Source of the DNA: Paenibacillus sp. FSL R5-0517
Lineage (GTDB): Bacteria > Bacillota > Bacilli > Paenibacillales > Paenibacillaceae
Assembly: GCF_037974355.1 (NCBI RefSeq)
Contig: NZ_CP150235.1
Coordinates: forward strand, 3,658,001-3,722,000
Length of the DNA stretch: 64,000 bases
Reading direction: 5' to 3'
Part shown: piece by piece, positions 19,564-28,718 of the stretch
Layout: every line of letters starts with the position of its first letter
Position numbering within the stretch: position 1 is the first letter of the stretch
The notes under the pieces: model-generated
Databases searched by the model: none
Seen by the model: the letters and a program-made list of their open reading frames with translations, nothing else
Told to the model about the DNA's origin: nothing
Program-made: the position numbers and the translations under genes

Positions 19564-20223
19564 ATGAAAACGATAGCGATTGTTGGAGCAGGAGCAGGTT
19601 TAGGGATGTCCATTGCAAAGAAATTCGGACAAAATGGATTCCGCGTAGCGCTTATTGCACGAAATGAAGAAAAGTTGAACCAACTAGTTATTGAATTAGA
19701 ACAATTGGGAATCGAAGCTGCTTCATTTCAAGCGGACATATTAAATAAAGAACAAATTGAGATGGCATTTGCTGCTATTAAAGAGAAATACGGATTTATT
19801 GATGTTCTTGAATACAGTCCAACGCCGAGCTTTGACTCAGTAGCGCCAACACTAGATGTAACTGAAGAAAATGCATTATACCAATTTCAATATAATGTTT
19901 TAGGTGCTTTATCAAGTGTTAAACAAGTGCTTCCGGATATGTTGGATAAGCAAAGCGGTGCTCTGTTATTTACAACGGGAGGTGCTTCAGTACACCCGGT
20001 ACCGATGATGGGTAATGTCGGCATTGCAATTTCAGGACTTCGTAATTATATCTTTAATTTGAACAGCGAACTAGCTGACAAAGGAGTTTATGCAGGTCAC
20101 CTTTCGATCGGAATTTGGATGCAGCCAAATTCAGGAGTTCAAGATAAAATCGCTGATATTTGGTACGACATGTACAGCAAAAGAGACAGAGTAGAAGAGT
20201 TTATAACTGAAGATAAAGTCTAA
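19564..20223 (+). CDS. SDR-fold protein lacking the usual catalytic Tyr-Lys pair
   Basis: The 219-residue protein begins with a nucleotide-binding motif, IVGAGAGLGMSIAKKFG, and the following ARNEEKL suggests NADPH preference. The core resembles short-chain dehydrogenases (LFTTGGASVHPVP marks the strand with the catalytic Ser). In place of Y-x-x-x-K it has GNVGIAISGLRNYI, so neither the general base Tyr nor Lys is present at the expected place. It may be a non-catalytic or differently acting family member, or a sensor. AAGGAG precedes the start. It is the first gene of a three-gene set with an NmrA-like protein and a FrnE-type protein, divergent from TetR. Confidence 0.8.
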   Translation: MKTIAIVGAGAGLGMSIAKKFGQNGFRVALIARNEEKLNQLVIELEQLGIEAASFQADILNKEQIEMAFAAIKEKYGFIDVLEYSPTPSFDSVAPTLDVTEENALYQFQYNVLGALSSVKQVLPDMLDKQSGALLFTTGGASVHPVPMMGNVGIAISGLRNYIFNLNSELADKGVYAGHLSIGIWMQPNSGVQDKIADIWYDMYSKRDRVEEFITEDKV

Positions 20224-20261
20224 GCTGAATAATTTATATTAGAGGAGACACAGGAAAGAAT

Positions 20262-20906
20262 ATGAATATCACTGTTTTTGGTGCAACTGGTGCAATTGGA
20301 CAGCTTGTGACCCAACAAGCATTAGATCACGGAGATTTCGTTACGGCATACGTTAGAAACCCCCAAAAAATCAGCCTCAAACATCCAAATTTGAGTCTTG
20401 TACAAGGGGAACTTTCGAATAGCTCAACCATCGAGAAAGCCGTTGCCGAATCCGATGTCGTAATCAGCACATTGGGGCCAGCCTCCGATATGTCACGAAA
20501 GCTTAAAGGCACGCCGATTGCTGACGGACACGAACTGATAATTAAGGCTATGAAGAAACATAACAAAAAAAGGTTCATTACACTTGCGACGCCAGCTTTG
20601 CAATCAGATGACGATAAGAAAAACATGTCCACGATACTTCCAGGTGTATTAGCCAAAGTTCTCCTTCCGAACGGTTATGCAGAAATGAAGAAAATAGAAG
20701 GAATAATTAAAACATCGAATATGGATTGGACAGTCGTTCGAATTATTAACCCCAATGTTAAATACACAGGGCAGTCTTATGACTATTCATTTGGAGATCA
20801 ATCGGCTAAAATGTCTGTTTCCAGAGAAAATGTTGCCAAATTCATGTATTCTGCTGCTCGTGACAACCAATTGATTAGAAAAATGCCTATTATTTATAAC
20901 AAATAA
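20262..20906 (+). CDS. NmrA-like atypical SDR, NAD(P)H-binding protein
   Basis: The protein has 214 residues. The start ITVFGATGAIGQLVTQQAL is the G-x-x-G-x-x-G motif of NAD(P)H-binding atypical SDRs (NmrA/YwnB type), followed by TAYVRNPQKI. VVISTLGP and the pattern NMDWTVVRIINPN are usual in this family. Such proteins act as quinone or flavin reductases or as redox-sensing proteins. The gene is 38 bases after the SDR-like gene and probably in the same TetR-controlled operon. Substrate is unknown. Confidence 0.86.
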   Translation: MNITVFGATGAIGQLVTQQALDHGDFVTAYVRNPQKISLKHPNLSLVQGELSNSSTIEKAVAESDVVISTLGPASDMSRKLKGTPIADGHELIIKAMKKHNKKRFITLATPALQSDDDKKNMSTILPGVLAKVLLPNGYAEMKKIEGIIKTSNMDWTVVRIINPNVKYTGQSYDYSFGDQSAKMSVSRENVAKFMYSAARDNQLIRKMPIIYNK

Positions 20907-20962
20907 ACTCAATAAAAATGAAGTATTCACCGATTAAGGTGGTTAGTGAGGGAGAATTCAAA

Positions 20963-21595
20963 ATGAAAATCGAGATATGGTCGGATTATGTTTGTCCATT
21001 TTGTTATATTGGTAAACGACGATTAGAGTCTGCACTGGAGCAATTCGCTCATCCAAATGAAGTGGTCATTGAATATAGAAGCTTTGAACTTAATCCGCAA
21101 ACATCCATGTACTCAGGCAAAAGTATGCATCAAATTCTTTCTGAGAAACATGGTATGAGTATCGAGCAAGCGAAAAAGGCACATGCTGAACTTGAAAAAC
21201 AAGCAGCAATGATGGGTCTCGTGTATAATATCGACCAAATACAGCCCACCAATACGTTTGATGCGCATCGTTTAACCCAATATGCCAAATCAGTGGGTAA
21301 AGATCAGGAATTAGCAGAGAAGTTGTTCTATTCTTATTATACGGACGCCAAGCTAATTAGTGATTATGATACATTAGCAGATATTGCAGAATCAGTTGGA
21401 ATGAACAGAGATGAGTCCATGGCAGTTCTCCATGACCCCTCCAAATATGCTAGCGAAGTGCGTTCAGATGAAGCTACAGCAAAACAATTAGGGATTACAG
21501 GAGCACCTTTCTTTGTCATTGATAGAAAATACGCGATATCCGGCGCACAACCAACAGAGGTATTTTTAAAAGCTCTTAACCAAGCATCTCAATAA
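20963..21595 (+). CDS. DsbA-family oxidoreductase, FrnE type
   Basis: The protein starts MKIEIWSDYVCPFCYIGKRR. The thioredoxin-like CPFC motif has Cys at residues 11 and 14. The inserted helical domain and TGAPFFVIDRKYAISGAQP near the end, with its cis-Pro loop, are typical of FrnE proteins, which are cytoplasmic thiol-disulfide isomerase-like proteins tied to oxidative stress. Length is 210 residues. An earlier in-frame ATG (20918) exists, but GAGGGAG lies eight bases before 20963 and the family starts there. It is the third gene of the TetR-associated set. A truncated paralogue lies at 30451. Confidence 0.93.
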   Translation: MKIEIWSDYVCPFCYIGKRRLESALEQFAHPNEVVIEYRSFELNPQTSMYSGKSMHQILSEKHGMSIEQAKKAHAELEKQAAMMGLVYNIDQIQPTNTFDAHRLTQYAKSVGKDQELAEKLFYSYYTDAKLISDYDTLADIAESVGMNRDESMAVLHDPSKYASEVRSDEATAKQLGITGAPFFVIDRKYAISGAQPTEVFLKALNQASQ

Positions 21596-21711
21596 ATAAA
21601 TCCAGGTATTGGTAAGACAAAGATACTATGAAAGCATTATCGAGAGAGCAATCACAATGTATTTTAGAACAGCGTGTAGATAGTCAGTTCAAGCGAAATA
21701 GGCAAAATCAT

Positions 21712-21752
21712 AAACCGCCCAAACTCCTTATTGGAATTGGACGGTTTTTTCT
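21712..21752 (+). terminator. Terminator of the SDR-NmrA-FrnE operon
   Basis: AAACCGCCCAAACTCC pairs imperfectly with GGAATTGGACGGTTT, followed by a T-rich run. Confidence 0.65.
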
Positions 21753-21834
21753 TTTCGTCATCAAATAATATTTGCTTCTCAATCGTGTATGCGATATATT
21801 GCATATAAGATTAATTGTAATGAGGATGAAAACC

Positions 21835-22500
21835 ATGCCAATTCCCAAAGATTTTGCCTTACCCGCCCGTATGTCTGCAAAAGAAAGAGCGTTTTCTCAG
21901 ATTCAGCGATGGATTATTGATGGAACACTGCAACCAGGTGAAAAGCTTATGGATGCGGAATTGGCTGAATCGCTTGGAGTCAGCCGGACACCGATTCGGG
22001 AGGCATTTCAGTTGCTCGAAGTTCAAGGCCTCGTGTCTATGCATCCAGGAAAAGAAACAAAAGTAACGAATATTGAGAAAAACGATATTTTCAAGATGTA
22101 CTCAACGATGGCTGCTCTTCAGGCTTTAGCTGCTGAAATCACCGCCCAAATTATTGTTTCAGAACAGATCGAGAAACTAAGATCCATAAATTTGGAATTT
22201 GCTAGTTCCATTAAAAATGGACAAGTTTATCAGGCTATGGAGGTGGATGAGCAATTTCATAACTATATTGTGGAGCTCTCAGATAATCCTTATGTAGCCA
22301 CATTTAATGCCTCTCTACAGATTCATATTAGGCGATTTAAGTATGTGTTTTTAAAACAACCCATCACGGCTACACTAGCTTCAGTGGAAGAGCATGATTT
22401 GATTATTAAAGCTTTTGAAGGCAAAAATAGCGATGATGCTCACATACTAATGAAACAAAATTTTATCCGACCGATGCAGGAACTGTACGAAATACTTTGA
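21835..22500 (+). CDS. GntR-family regulator, FadR/FCD subfamily
   Basis: The 221-residue protein has an N-terminal GntR winged helix (IIDGTLQPGEKLMDAELAES, GVSRTPIREAFQLLEVQGLV) followed by an all-helical FCD domain (about 80-215). The FCD domain normally binds a small organic acid, often through a metal held by Asp and His residues; DEQFHNYIVELSDNPY is its typical central helix. GAGGA is correctly placed for this ATG; an upstream in-frame ATG at 21772 is not supported. It lies 17 bases before ilvD and in the same direction, so it may control that gene together with itself. Confidence 0.92.
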   Translation: MPIPKDFALPARMSAKERAFSQIQRWIIDGTLQPGEKLMDAELAESLGVSRTPIREAFQLLEVQGLVSMHPGKETKVTNIEKNDIFKMYSTMAALQALAAEITAQIIVSEQIEKLRSINLEFASSIKNGQVYQAMEVDEQFHNYIVELSDNPYVATFNASLQIHIRRFKYVFLKQPITATLASVEEHDLIIKAFEGKNSDDAHILMKQNFIRPMQELYEIL

Positions 22501-22517
22501 AATGAGGAATAAAAAAC

Positions 22518-24209
22518 ATGGAGAATAAAAAAGATCTTCGTATTCGAAGCAAGGTAATCAGTGAAGGTGCTAACCGTGTACCGAACAGAGCCATGCTGCG
22601 TGCAGTTGGTTTTCAGGATGATGATTTTAAAAAGCCAATGATTGGAATAGCGAGTACGTGGAGTGAGGTAACGCCGTGTAATATGCACATCAATGATTTG
22701 GCGGTACAAGCTAAGCAGGGCGCACGTGATAACGGCGGTGCTCCACTGATTTTTAATACGATTACCGTTTCGGATGGAATTTCGATGGGGCACGGCGGGA
22801 TGTTGTTCTCGCTGCCAAGTCGGGAAGCTATCGCTGATTCGATTGAAATTGTGACCGGAGCGGAGCGATTTGACGGCGTTGTTGCAATCGGTGGCTGTGA
22901 CAAGAATACACCCGCATGTCTGATGGCTATTGGACGCATGAACATTCCTTCCGTTTATGTATATGGGGGAACCATTCAACCAGGTAATCTCGACGGCAAA
23001 AAAGTGGATATCGTTTCCGCTTTTGAAGCCGTTGGTCAATATCAAGATGGCAAAATAACAGATGAACAGTTGCATAAAGTAGAATGCAGTGTTTGCCCAG
23101 GTCCAGGCGCTTGCGGAGGCATGTATACCGCTAATACGATGGCAGCCGCTGCAGAAGCAATGGGGATGTGTTTACCTGGTTCTTCTTCGACATCAGCCAT
23201 TTCAGCGGATAAAGCATCGGAATGCGAAGCAGCCGGTAAGCAGGTCATCTCACTGCTTGAACAAGAGATTTATCCAAGAGACATTATGACGAAGAAAGCA
23301 TTTGAGAATGCGATCACTGTTGTTATGGCTCTGGGGGGATCAACTAACGCATTTCTCCATCTGCTAGCTATTGCGCACTCGGTAGAAGTCGATTTAACTT
23401 TGGATGATTTTGAGCACATTCGCCTGCGTGTTCCTCATTTGGCGGATCTGAAGCCAAGTGGTCAATATGTAATGCAGGACTTGAACGATATCGGTGGCGT
23501 TTCAGGGGTAATGAAGCTATTGCTTGCTGAGGGATTACTTCATGGGGATTGCCTCACGGTAACAGGCAAAACGTTGGCGGAGAATTTAGCGGAAGCTGCT
23601 CCACTTCCGAATGATCAAGAGATTATACGTCCGCTCGATAATCCGCTGAAGCCAGATGGACCATTAGTTGTGCTTCGCGGAAACCTCGCTCCTGAAGGCG
23701 CTGTTGCAAAAATGTCAGGTATGAAGATACAACAGTTCTCTGGCCCAACTAAGGTGTATGATAGCGAAGATGAGGCGACAGTAGCGATTATGAATGATGA
23801 AATTAAAGAAGGCGATGTCGTGGTCATACGTTACTGTGGTCCGAAGGGTGGACCAGGTATGCCAGAGATGCTTTCCGTAACAGCACTCATCGTAGGCAAA
23901 GGACTCGGTGGGAAAGTTGCTCTCATTACAGATGGTCGATTCTCGGGTGGCTCGCATGGATTTGTAGTCGGCCATGTATCACCTGAAGCACAGGTAGGTG
24001 GACCGATCGCTTTGCTCCAAAATGGGGATATGATCACCATTAACAGTGACATCCAGGAGATGAAGGTTGAGGTGTCAGAAGAAGAGTTAGCCGCTCGAGC
24101 GGAAGCGTGGGTACAACCTCCGCTGAAAGTAAAATCTGGTGTACTGGGCAAATATGCCAAATTAGTTTCATCTGCTTCCAAAGGGGCAGTAACCGATTCG
24201 ATGGATTAA
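22518..24209 (+). CDS. ilvD: Dihydroxy-acid dehydratase (IlvD/Edd family)
   Basis: IlvD removes water from 2,3-dihydroxy-isovalerate (and the isoleucine analogue) to give the 2-keto acid. The 563-residue protein has [36 protein letters not shown] (Fe-S cysteines), [14 protein letters not shown], and [19 protein letters not shown] with the catalytic Ser region. The sequence type ([19 protein letters not shown]) recalls the [2Fe-2S] group. No other ilv or leu gene is nearby. An FCD-type GntR gene is directly upstream and a hydrolase gene downstream, so an alternative role on a sugar acid is possible, although the sequence favours true IlvD. Confidence 0.92.
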   Translation: MENKKDLRIRSKVISEGANRVPNRAMLRAVGFQDDDFKKPMIGIASTWSEVTPCNMHINDLAVQAKQGARDNGGAPLIFNTITVSDGISMGHGGMLFSLPSREAIADSIEIVTGAERFDGVVAIGGCDKNTPACLMAIGRMNIPSVYVYGGTIQPGNLDGKKVDIVSAFEAVGQYQDGKITDEQLHKVECSVCPGPGACGGMYTANTMAAAAEAMGMCLPGSSSTSAISADKASECEAAGKQVISLLEQEIYPRDIMTKKAFENAITVVMALGGSTNAFLHLLAIAHSVEVDLTLDDFEHIRLRVPHLADLKPSGQYVMQDLNDIGGVSGVMKLLLAEGLLHGDCLTVTGKTLAENLAEAAPLPNDQEIIRPLDNPLKPDGPLVVLRGNLAPEGAVAKMSGMKIQQFSGPTKVYDSEDEATVAIMNDEIKEGDVVVIRYCGPKGGPGMPEMLSVTALIVGKGLGGKVALITDGRFSGGSHGFVVGHVSPEAQVGGPIALLQNGDMITINSDIQEMKVEVSEEELAARAEAWVQPPLKVKSGVLGKYAKLVSSASKGAVTDSMD

Positions 24210-24247
24210 ACCAAATATAATCGATAAATTTTAATGATTGCTTTTTC

Positions 24248-24277
24248 AAAGTCGCTCCGCTATGCGGGGCGACTTTT
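24248..24277 (+). terminator. Terminator after ilvD
   Basis: AAAGTCGCTCCGC pairs with GCGGGGCGACTTT around a TAT loop, followed by T residues. Confidence 0.88.
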
Positions 24278-24425
24278 TGTTGCTCTCTATCACATGAACG
24301 ATATATAGATATTGCGATTGAAAAAAGAGTTAATTTCTATGTGGGAATTGTATATTTTATCGGGGGAAGACCTTTAGTATGTGTATAGGAAAAAACTAGC
24401 GGGGAGTGTAGAATTACATCATATA

Positions 24426-24441
24426 TTGTAAGCGCTTGCTT
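24426..24441 (+). promoter_or_regulatory. CcpA cre box upstream of the GH43 gene
   Basis: TTGTAAGCGCTTGCTT matches the cre consensus WTGNAANCGNWNNCWW at every defined position. It lies 85 bases before the GH43 start, so glucose repression through CcpA/HPr-Ser-P is likely. Confidence 0.75.
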
Positions 24442-24525
24442 TAATTGCTGAGAGAGGGTACGATGCATTCAATGAATTAACTCAACCCCGTAATTCTATT
24501 ATTCCAATACCAAAGGAGATGCCTT

Positions 24526-25521
24526 ATGAATCAACAACAACTACCTAAGCCTCACCAGCCGCTCGTAACCCACATCTTCACTGCTGACCCGTCCGCCCAT
24601 GTCTACGAGGGCAAAATCTACATCTATCCTTCCCATGACCTCGATCATGATGAGCCGAGCAACGATAACGGCGACCAGTATAAAATGGAAGACTACCATG
24701 TTCTCTCAATGGACAACTTCGATTCCCCGGTGGTCGATCACGGTGAAGCACTGCATCTGAGAGATATTCCATGGGCCTCCAAGCAGCTCTGGGCACCGGA
24801 CGCCGCTTACAAGAACAATACCTATTACCTGTTCTTCCCGGCACGGGACCATGACGGCATCTTCCGTCTGGGTGTGGCAACATCAGAGTCTCCGGCAGGC
24901 CCGTTCACGCCGCAGCCGAATTATATGGAAGGCAGCTTCAGTATCGATCCGGCCGTATTGGTGGATGACGACAATCAGTCATACATCTATTTCGGCGGAC
25001 TCTGGGGTGGCCAGCTGGAGAAGTGGCAGACTGGCAGCTTCGTGCCAGATGCAGAAGGACCGGCTCCTGACCAGCCGGCGCTTGGACCGCAAGTTGCCGT
25101 GCTTAGCGACGACATGCTGTCCTTCCAGGGCAAGCCTGCTGAGATATCAATTGTCGATGAAGACGGGAATCCGATTCTGGCGGGGGATGAGGACCGGAGA
25201 TATTTTGAAGGACCGTGGATGCATAAATATAACGGATATTACTACCTGTCTTACTCTACAGGCACCACACATAAGCTCGTATATGCGATCGGCAAGAATC
25301 CGATGGGACCATTCACGTTCAAGGGCGAGATTCTATCTCCGGTTATCGGCTGGACAACACACCACTCCATTGTGCAAGTTGAAGACAAGTGGTATTTGTT
25401 CTATCACGACAGCTCCCTGTCGGAAGGGGTCAACCACAAGCGGTGCGTTAAATATTCCGAGCTGAAATACAACGAAGACGGAACGATTCAGAAGATCAAT
25501 CCTTATCCGGACGGTGAGTAA
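24526..25521 (+). CDS. Glycoside hydrolase family 43 (beta-xylosidase / arabinofuranosidase type)
   Basis: The 331-residue protein is a five-bladed beta-propeller glycosidase without signal peptide, so it is probably cytoplasmic. Catalytic residues fit GH43: D21 in FTADPSAHVYEGKIYIYPS (base), D141 in SIDPAV (pKa modulator) and E228 in YFEGPWMHKYNGYYYLSYS (acid). WAPDAAYKNNTYYLFFPA is also typical. It should release xylose or arabinose from imported hemicellulose oligosaccharides. No extra carbohydrate-binding domain is present. The gene stands alone behind a cre box and a perfect AAAGGAG site, and ends in a strong terminator. Its codons look GC-richer than its neighbours. Confidence 0.92.
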   Translation: MNQQQLPKPHQPLVTHIFTADPSAHVYEGKIYIYPSHDLDHDEPSNDNGDQYKMEDYHVLSMDNFDSPVVDHGEALHLRDIPWASKQLWAPDAAYKNNTYYLFFPARDHDGIFRLGVATSESPAGPFTPQPNYMEGSFSIDPAVLVDDDNQSYIYFGGLWGGQLEKWQTGSFVPDAEGPAPDQPALGPQVAVLSDDMLSFQGKPAEISIVDEDGNPILAGDEDRRYFEGPWMHKYNGYYYLSYSTGTTHKLVYAIGKNPMGPFTFKGEILSPVIGWTTHHSIVQVEDKWYLFYHDSSLSEGVNHKRCVKYSELKYNEDGTIQKINPYPDGE

Positions 25522-25572
25522 GCTGGCCGGTTAGCGGAAACAGATACAAATCAAGATAAGGCATAACATGAG

Positions 25573-25598
25573 GCAGCTCCTGACGGAGCTGCTTTTTT
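25573..25598 (+). terminator. Terminator after the GH43 gene
   Basis: GCAGCTCC pairs perfectly with GGAGCTGC across TGAC and is followed by six T. Confidence 0.92.
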
Positions 25599-25719
25599 GA
25601 TAGGAGGATCAATTGTGTCTCAAACGTAATTCTTAACTCCTGATCATGTTTAGGCTGCTTAAACTCGTTACATTGAATTTTAACCCAGGTTTGTAATCTA
25701 CTATCTTTTTGCACTTTAT

Positions 25720-25775
25720 AAACAAACCGACCTTATTCCGATTTAAGTAGAATGTAAGGTCGGTTTGTTTGTTTT
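25720..25775. terminator. Long hairpin between the GH43 and dinB-like genes
   Basis: AAACAAACCGACCTTA (25720-25735) is perfectly complementary to TAAGGTCGGTTTGTTT (25755-25770), followed by GTTTT. It could terminate the minus-strand DinB gene as well as any read-through from the left. Confidence 0.7.
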
Positions 25776-25790
25776 AATGAAGGGACATTA

Positions 25791-26261
25791 CTAACTGTCA
25801 ATAATGCTCTTGATATTTTTAATTGTTGCAAAGTGCATGGCTTCATGGTAAATCAGAAAACTCAGTAATTGTTCTACATTTGTAAAGGTAAGTCCTGTAG
25901 AAGACTTGTAATGGGGATTGATTTCTTCTTTCAATTTGCCTGAAAGTATCGTTTCAACCCTTTCAATTTGTTCAGTTAACAAGTCGATTAGCTGTGCCAT
26001 CGTTGGAGGCTCTATATTCCAGTCAGACGGTTTAGTTCCTGGATCAAACAACTTGCTAAAATGAGCAGGATATTTGGTTTCTTCCCCAGAAAGTTGGAAC
26101 GCGAACTTCTCATGTATTACATACATGTGGCCTAGATTCCATTTTATATTGTTTTTCAAACCAGTTGGAATGATTTCCGAGGCAGAGTCAACTATATCCC
26201 TCACATAATCAACTGTCTGACGGCGAACAAATCCCAATTGATCAGCGACAAAATTGCTCAT
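25791..26261 (-). CDS. DinB-family protein
   Basis: The 156-residue protein is a four-helix-bundle DinB/YfiT-like protein. It has NLGHMYVIHEKFAF in the second helix and YHEAMHFATI in the last, giving the spaced His residues that hold a divalent metal in this family. DinB-like proteins include bacillithiol-dependent transferases and proteins of unknown function. AGGAGGT precedes the start. It lies 31 bases downstream of the TetR gene on the same strand and may share its transcript. The reaction is unknown. Confidence 0.88.
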   Translation of the reverse strand: MSNFVADQLGFVRRQTVDYVRDIVDSASEIIPTGLKNNIKWNLGHMYVIHEKFAFQLSGEETKYPAHFSKLFDPGTKPSDWNIEPPTMAQLIDLLTEQIERVETILSGKLKEEINPHYKSSTGLTFTNVEQLLSFLIYHEAMHFATIKNIKSIIDS

Positions 26262-26292
26262 GATATTGACCTCCTATTAAAACAATTTTGTG

Positions 26293-26874
26293 TCAGTTAG
26301 CAGAGTTGCTTTTGGAAACATGAGTTGAGACCCGTTGTGACAGATTTGCCAACGTACGTTCAAAAAAGGATTCATCATTAAGAGCTCTACTCAGAATTAA
26401 TCCCCCTTGAATACTGGCAATGGTTTCCTCTGAAATTTGGTCAGCAGTCTCTTTAGAGATACCTGTTTGAACTAGTGCCGCGCTGAAGGCTTCAATCCAT
26501 CTTATAAAATATTGCCGAATGACAGCAGCGAATCGATCTCTTGTTTCGTCCAATGCGAATGCACCAATAAGGCATATACGCTGACCGGATTGAAAATAAG
26601 TATCGACCTCTTGCCACATATGTTCAATGGCTGCCCGGGGTTCATTCTTTTCGAGCGGTTCAAAAATGTTCTTGATAAACCATTGATCAATATGGGCAAG
26701 AATTTCAGCAGCCATCTCATCTTTTCCACCCGGAAAGAAATAATACAAGCTTCCTTTAGATAGACGAGTACGGGCTGTAATTTTACTCAAAGATGCGCCC
26801 TCATAACCTAATTCACGAAATACCTCAGCAACGAGAGGGATGACATCCGCTTTTTCAAAAACAGTACGAGTCAT
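26293..26874 (-). CDS. TetR-family regulator (LmrA/YxaF-like)
   Basis: The 193-residue protein has the TetR DNA-binding domain ([36 protein letters not shown]); the [12 protein letters not shown] segment is characteristic of the LmrA/YxaF branch. The C-terminal domain contains [15 protein letters not shown] and [15 protein letters not shown], also of this branch. Its ATG overlaps the stop of the upstream DUF1348 gene (ATGA), so they are translationally coupled. A perfect palindrome upstream of the operon and a longer version upstream of the alpha/beta hydrolase are likely its operators. Related regulators respond to flavonoids or antibiotics. Confidence 0.93.
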   Translation of the reverse strand: MTRTVFEKADVIPLVAEVFRELGYEGASLSKITARTRLSKGSLYYFFPGGKDEMAAEILAHIDQWFIKNIFEPLEKNEPRAAIEHMWQEVDTYFQSGQRICLIGAFALDETRDRFAAVIRQYFIRWIEAFSAALVQTGISKETADQISEETIASIQGGLILSRALNDESFFERTLANLSQRVSTHVSKSNSAN

Positions 26875-27332
26875 AGGTTTAACTCACTTAGGCTTGGGTG
26901 ATCAGCGGGGCGCGTGCCGAGAGGCCAATGAAATTTACGTTCCTCTTCCTTAATCGGCATGTCATTAATCGAGGCAAATCTGCGCTGCATCAAGCCGTCC
27001 TCAGCAAATTCCCAATTCTCGTTTCCATACGATCTGAACCAATTGCCACTATCATCACGCCATTCATATGCAAATCTAACGGCAATACGGTTATCCGTAA
27101 ATGACCAAAGTTCCTTGATCAGGCGGTATTCCAGTTCTTTGGCCCATTTCCGAGTTAGTAAAGATACAATTTCTTGGCGGCCTGTTATAAATTCGCTCCG
27201 ATTTCTCCAATAACAATCCTCAGTATACACAAGTGAGACGCGCTGAGGATCTCGGCTATTCCAGCTGTCTTCAGCCATACGCGTTTTTTGGATTGCTGTC
27301 TCAAGAGTGAATGGGGGAGTTAAATTATTCAT
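26871..27332 (-). CDS. DUF1348 / NTF2-like protein
   Basis: The 153-residue protein belongs to the NTF2-like DUF1348 family. Signs are the N-terminal [36 protein letters not shown], a central [18 protein letters not shown], and the C-terminal [20 protein letters not shown] with [13 protein letters not shown]. The fold is a cone-shaped alpha+beta barrel that can bind small hydrophobic ligands. No enzyme activity is established for it that I know of. It is the first gene of an operon with the TetR regulator (four-base overlap) and perhaps DinB, behind a palindromic operator. Confidence 0.9.
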   Translation of the reverse strand: MNNLTPPFTLETAIQKTRMAEDSWNSRDPQRVSLVYTEDCYWRNRSEFITGRQEIVSLLTRKWAKELEYRLIKELWSFTDNRIAVRFAYEWRDDSGNWFRSYGNENWEFAEDGLMQRRFASINDMPIKEEERKFHWPLGTRPADHPSLSELNL

Positions 27333-27367
27333 TAGATTTCCTCGCTTTCTAAACTGTTTGTATCAGT

Positions 27368-27385
27368 ATAAACCGATCGGTTTAT
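27368..27385. promoter_or_regulatory. Perfect 18-bp palindrome, operator of the DUF1348-tetR operon
   Basis: ATAAACCGATCGGTTTAT lies 35 bases before the DUF1348 start. The same core occurs at 28581-28604, and both are followed by a similar GCAAGTT stretch. The most likely ligand is the LmrA/YxaF-like TetR protein encoded in this operon. Confidence 0.75.
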
Positions 27386-27545
27386 AAGTGCAAGTTTACA
27401 TCCGAAATTCAATACAAATTTCGAATCGGTTCAGATTCATAATGTACCAAGTAGCCGTCAATCTTATGCGTAGTGGCTCTTTTGGTGTATTACCAATGAT
27501 CACGAGAGTGTTCATTCTTCATATGCATATCCTATGAAAATTTTG

Positions 27546-27592
27546 AACAAGCAGGACGCTCTCCTCTATAGTAGGCGTTCTGCTTGTTCTTT
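27546..27592. terminator. Hairpin downstream of the alpha/beta hydrolase gene
   Basis: AACAAGCAGGACGCT pairs with GGCGTTCTGCTTGTT, including G-U pairs, across 12 bases. It lies about 40 bases past the stop of the minus-strand hydrolase gene and probably ends its transcript. Confidence 0.65.
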
Positions 27593-27631
27593 CATTTTGT
27601 TCTTTTGGCTAAATGATCAGTCGAATTAACT

Positions 27632-28468
27632 TTAATCTTGCAAAAATTCGATCAATGCTGCATTAAATTGTTCAGAATGGGTCGCATTGAAACCGTGTGG
27701 TCCACCTTCAACAACGACCAGACGGCTGCCAGGGATGGATTCATGAGTACGTTGTCCGCTCACCTCCAAAGGCACGATGGCATCGGAATCACCATGGATA
27801 ACCAGTGTAGGAATGTTGAACTTCTCCAGATCCTGACGGAAATCCGTAAGGGCAAAGGCAGCAATACAATCCAGTGTGCCTTTAGGTGAAGCCAGAGCTG
27901 CAATATCACGGTTATAAATACGGAATGGTTCGCTCACAAGATCTGTGCGGTCTCCAGCAGCGAAAAAGTTGCTTGTAAAACCATCCAGGAATGCTAGCCG
28001 ATCCGCTTTTACCCCGTTTTGGAACTCTGCAATCGTTGCATCATCCAATCCGCCTTCAGGATTGTCTTCGGTTATATAGAGATAGGGAGGGACCGCTCCC
28101 GCAAATACGGCTTTAGAAACGCGTTCTGTCCCGTAGGTTCCCACATAACGTGCAACTTCGCCGCCACCCATGGAGAATCCGACTAATGTGGCATCACGCA
28201 GATCAAGGTGAAGTATCAATTTATGCAAATCCGAAGCAAATGAATCATAGTCATAACCATCCCAAGGTTGAGAAGACTGACCGAATCCACGACGGTCATA
28301 TGTGATAACACGGTAGCCTGCTTCAATTAGGGCAGGAACTTGCTTCTCCCAGGATCGCCCACTCAAAGGCCAGCCATGAATCAGAATAATTGGTTTTCCC
28401 GCACCATGATCTTCATAATAGAGTTCAATTGCTTGTTCATTCTCAGCGCCTACATTCACTTTTGTCAT
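27632..28468 (-). CDS. Alpha/beta hydrolase, non-haem chloroperoxidase-like
   Basis: The 278-residue protein matches the cofactor-free perhydrolase/esterase group. The oxyanion region is ILIHGWPLSGRSWEKQ, followed by YDRRGFGQSSQP. The triad is S99 in GFSMGGGE, D229 in HGDSDAIVP and H258 in GGPHGFNATH. The motif FAGAVPPYL is also typical. It may hydrolyse esters or lactones, or make peracids. The ATG at 28468 has GGAGG nine bases upstream; an ATG 15 bases earlier does not. The gene lies behind the 24-base palindrome that matches the TetR operator, so it is probably induced together with the DUF1348 operon. Confidence 0.93.
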   Translation of the reverse strand: MTKVNVGAENEQAIELYYEDHGAGKPIILIHGWPLSGRSWEKQVPALIEAGYRVITYDRRGFGQSSQPWDGYDYDSFASDLHKLILHLDLRDATLVGFSMGGGEVARYVGTYGTERVSKAVFAGAVPPYLYITEDNPEGGLDDATIAEFQNGVKADRLAFLDGFTSNFFAAGDRTDLVSEPFRIYNRDIAALASPKGTLDCIAAFALTDFRQDLEKFNIPTLVIHGDSDAIVPLEVSGQRTHESIPGSRLVVVEGGPHGFNATHSEQFNAALIEFLQD

Positions 28469-28580
28469 GGAAAATACCTCCATTAGTTGTTATATTTTTG
28501 TTTATACACAAGCTATTTGGATCAGACATACGAAAGGGGACTTGTTCATGAATCGCCTCACTCTCTATACCGTTTGTTTT

Positions 28581-28604
28581 ATTATAAACCGATCGGTTTA
28601 TAAT
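28581..28604. promoter_or_regulatory. Perfect 24-bp palindrome upstream of the hydrolase gene
   Basis: The core TATAAACCGATCGGTTTATA is shared with 27368-27385, and the symmetry extends to 24 bases here. It lies about 113 bases before the hydrolase start and is probably a TetR operator. Confidence 0.75.
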
Positions 28605-28718
28605 TGCAAGTTCATATCTTAGTGTGGGTACTCAGTTGAGTTACCACGATAATTGAGAATCTGAGATGTTAACGCTTCAATTTATTGAATCCATTATTTA
28701 ATAAAGGAGTGTATTAAT

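Noticed and set aside
24851..25465. 204-codon plus-strand frame within the GH43 gene
   Set aside because: It is an alternative frame of GH43, whose catalytic residues and start are clear.
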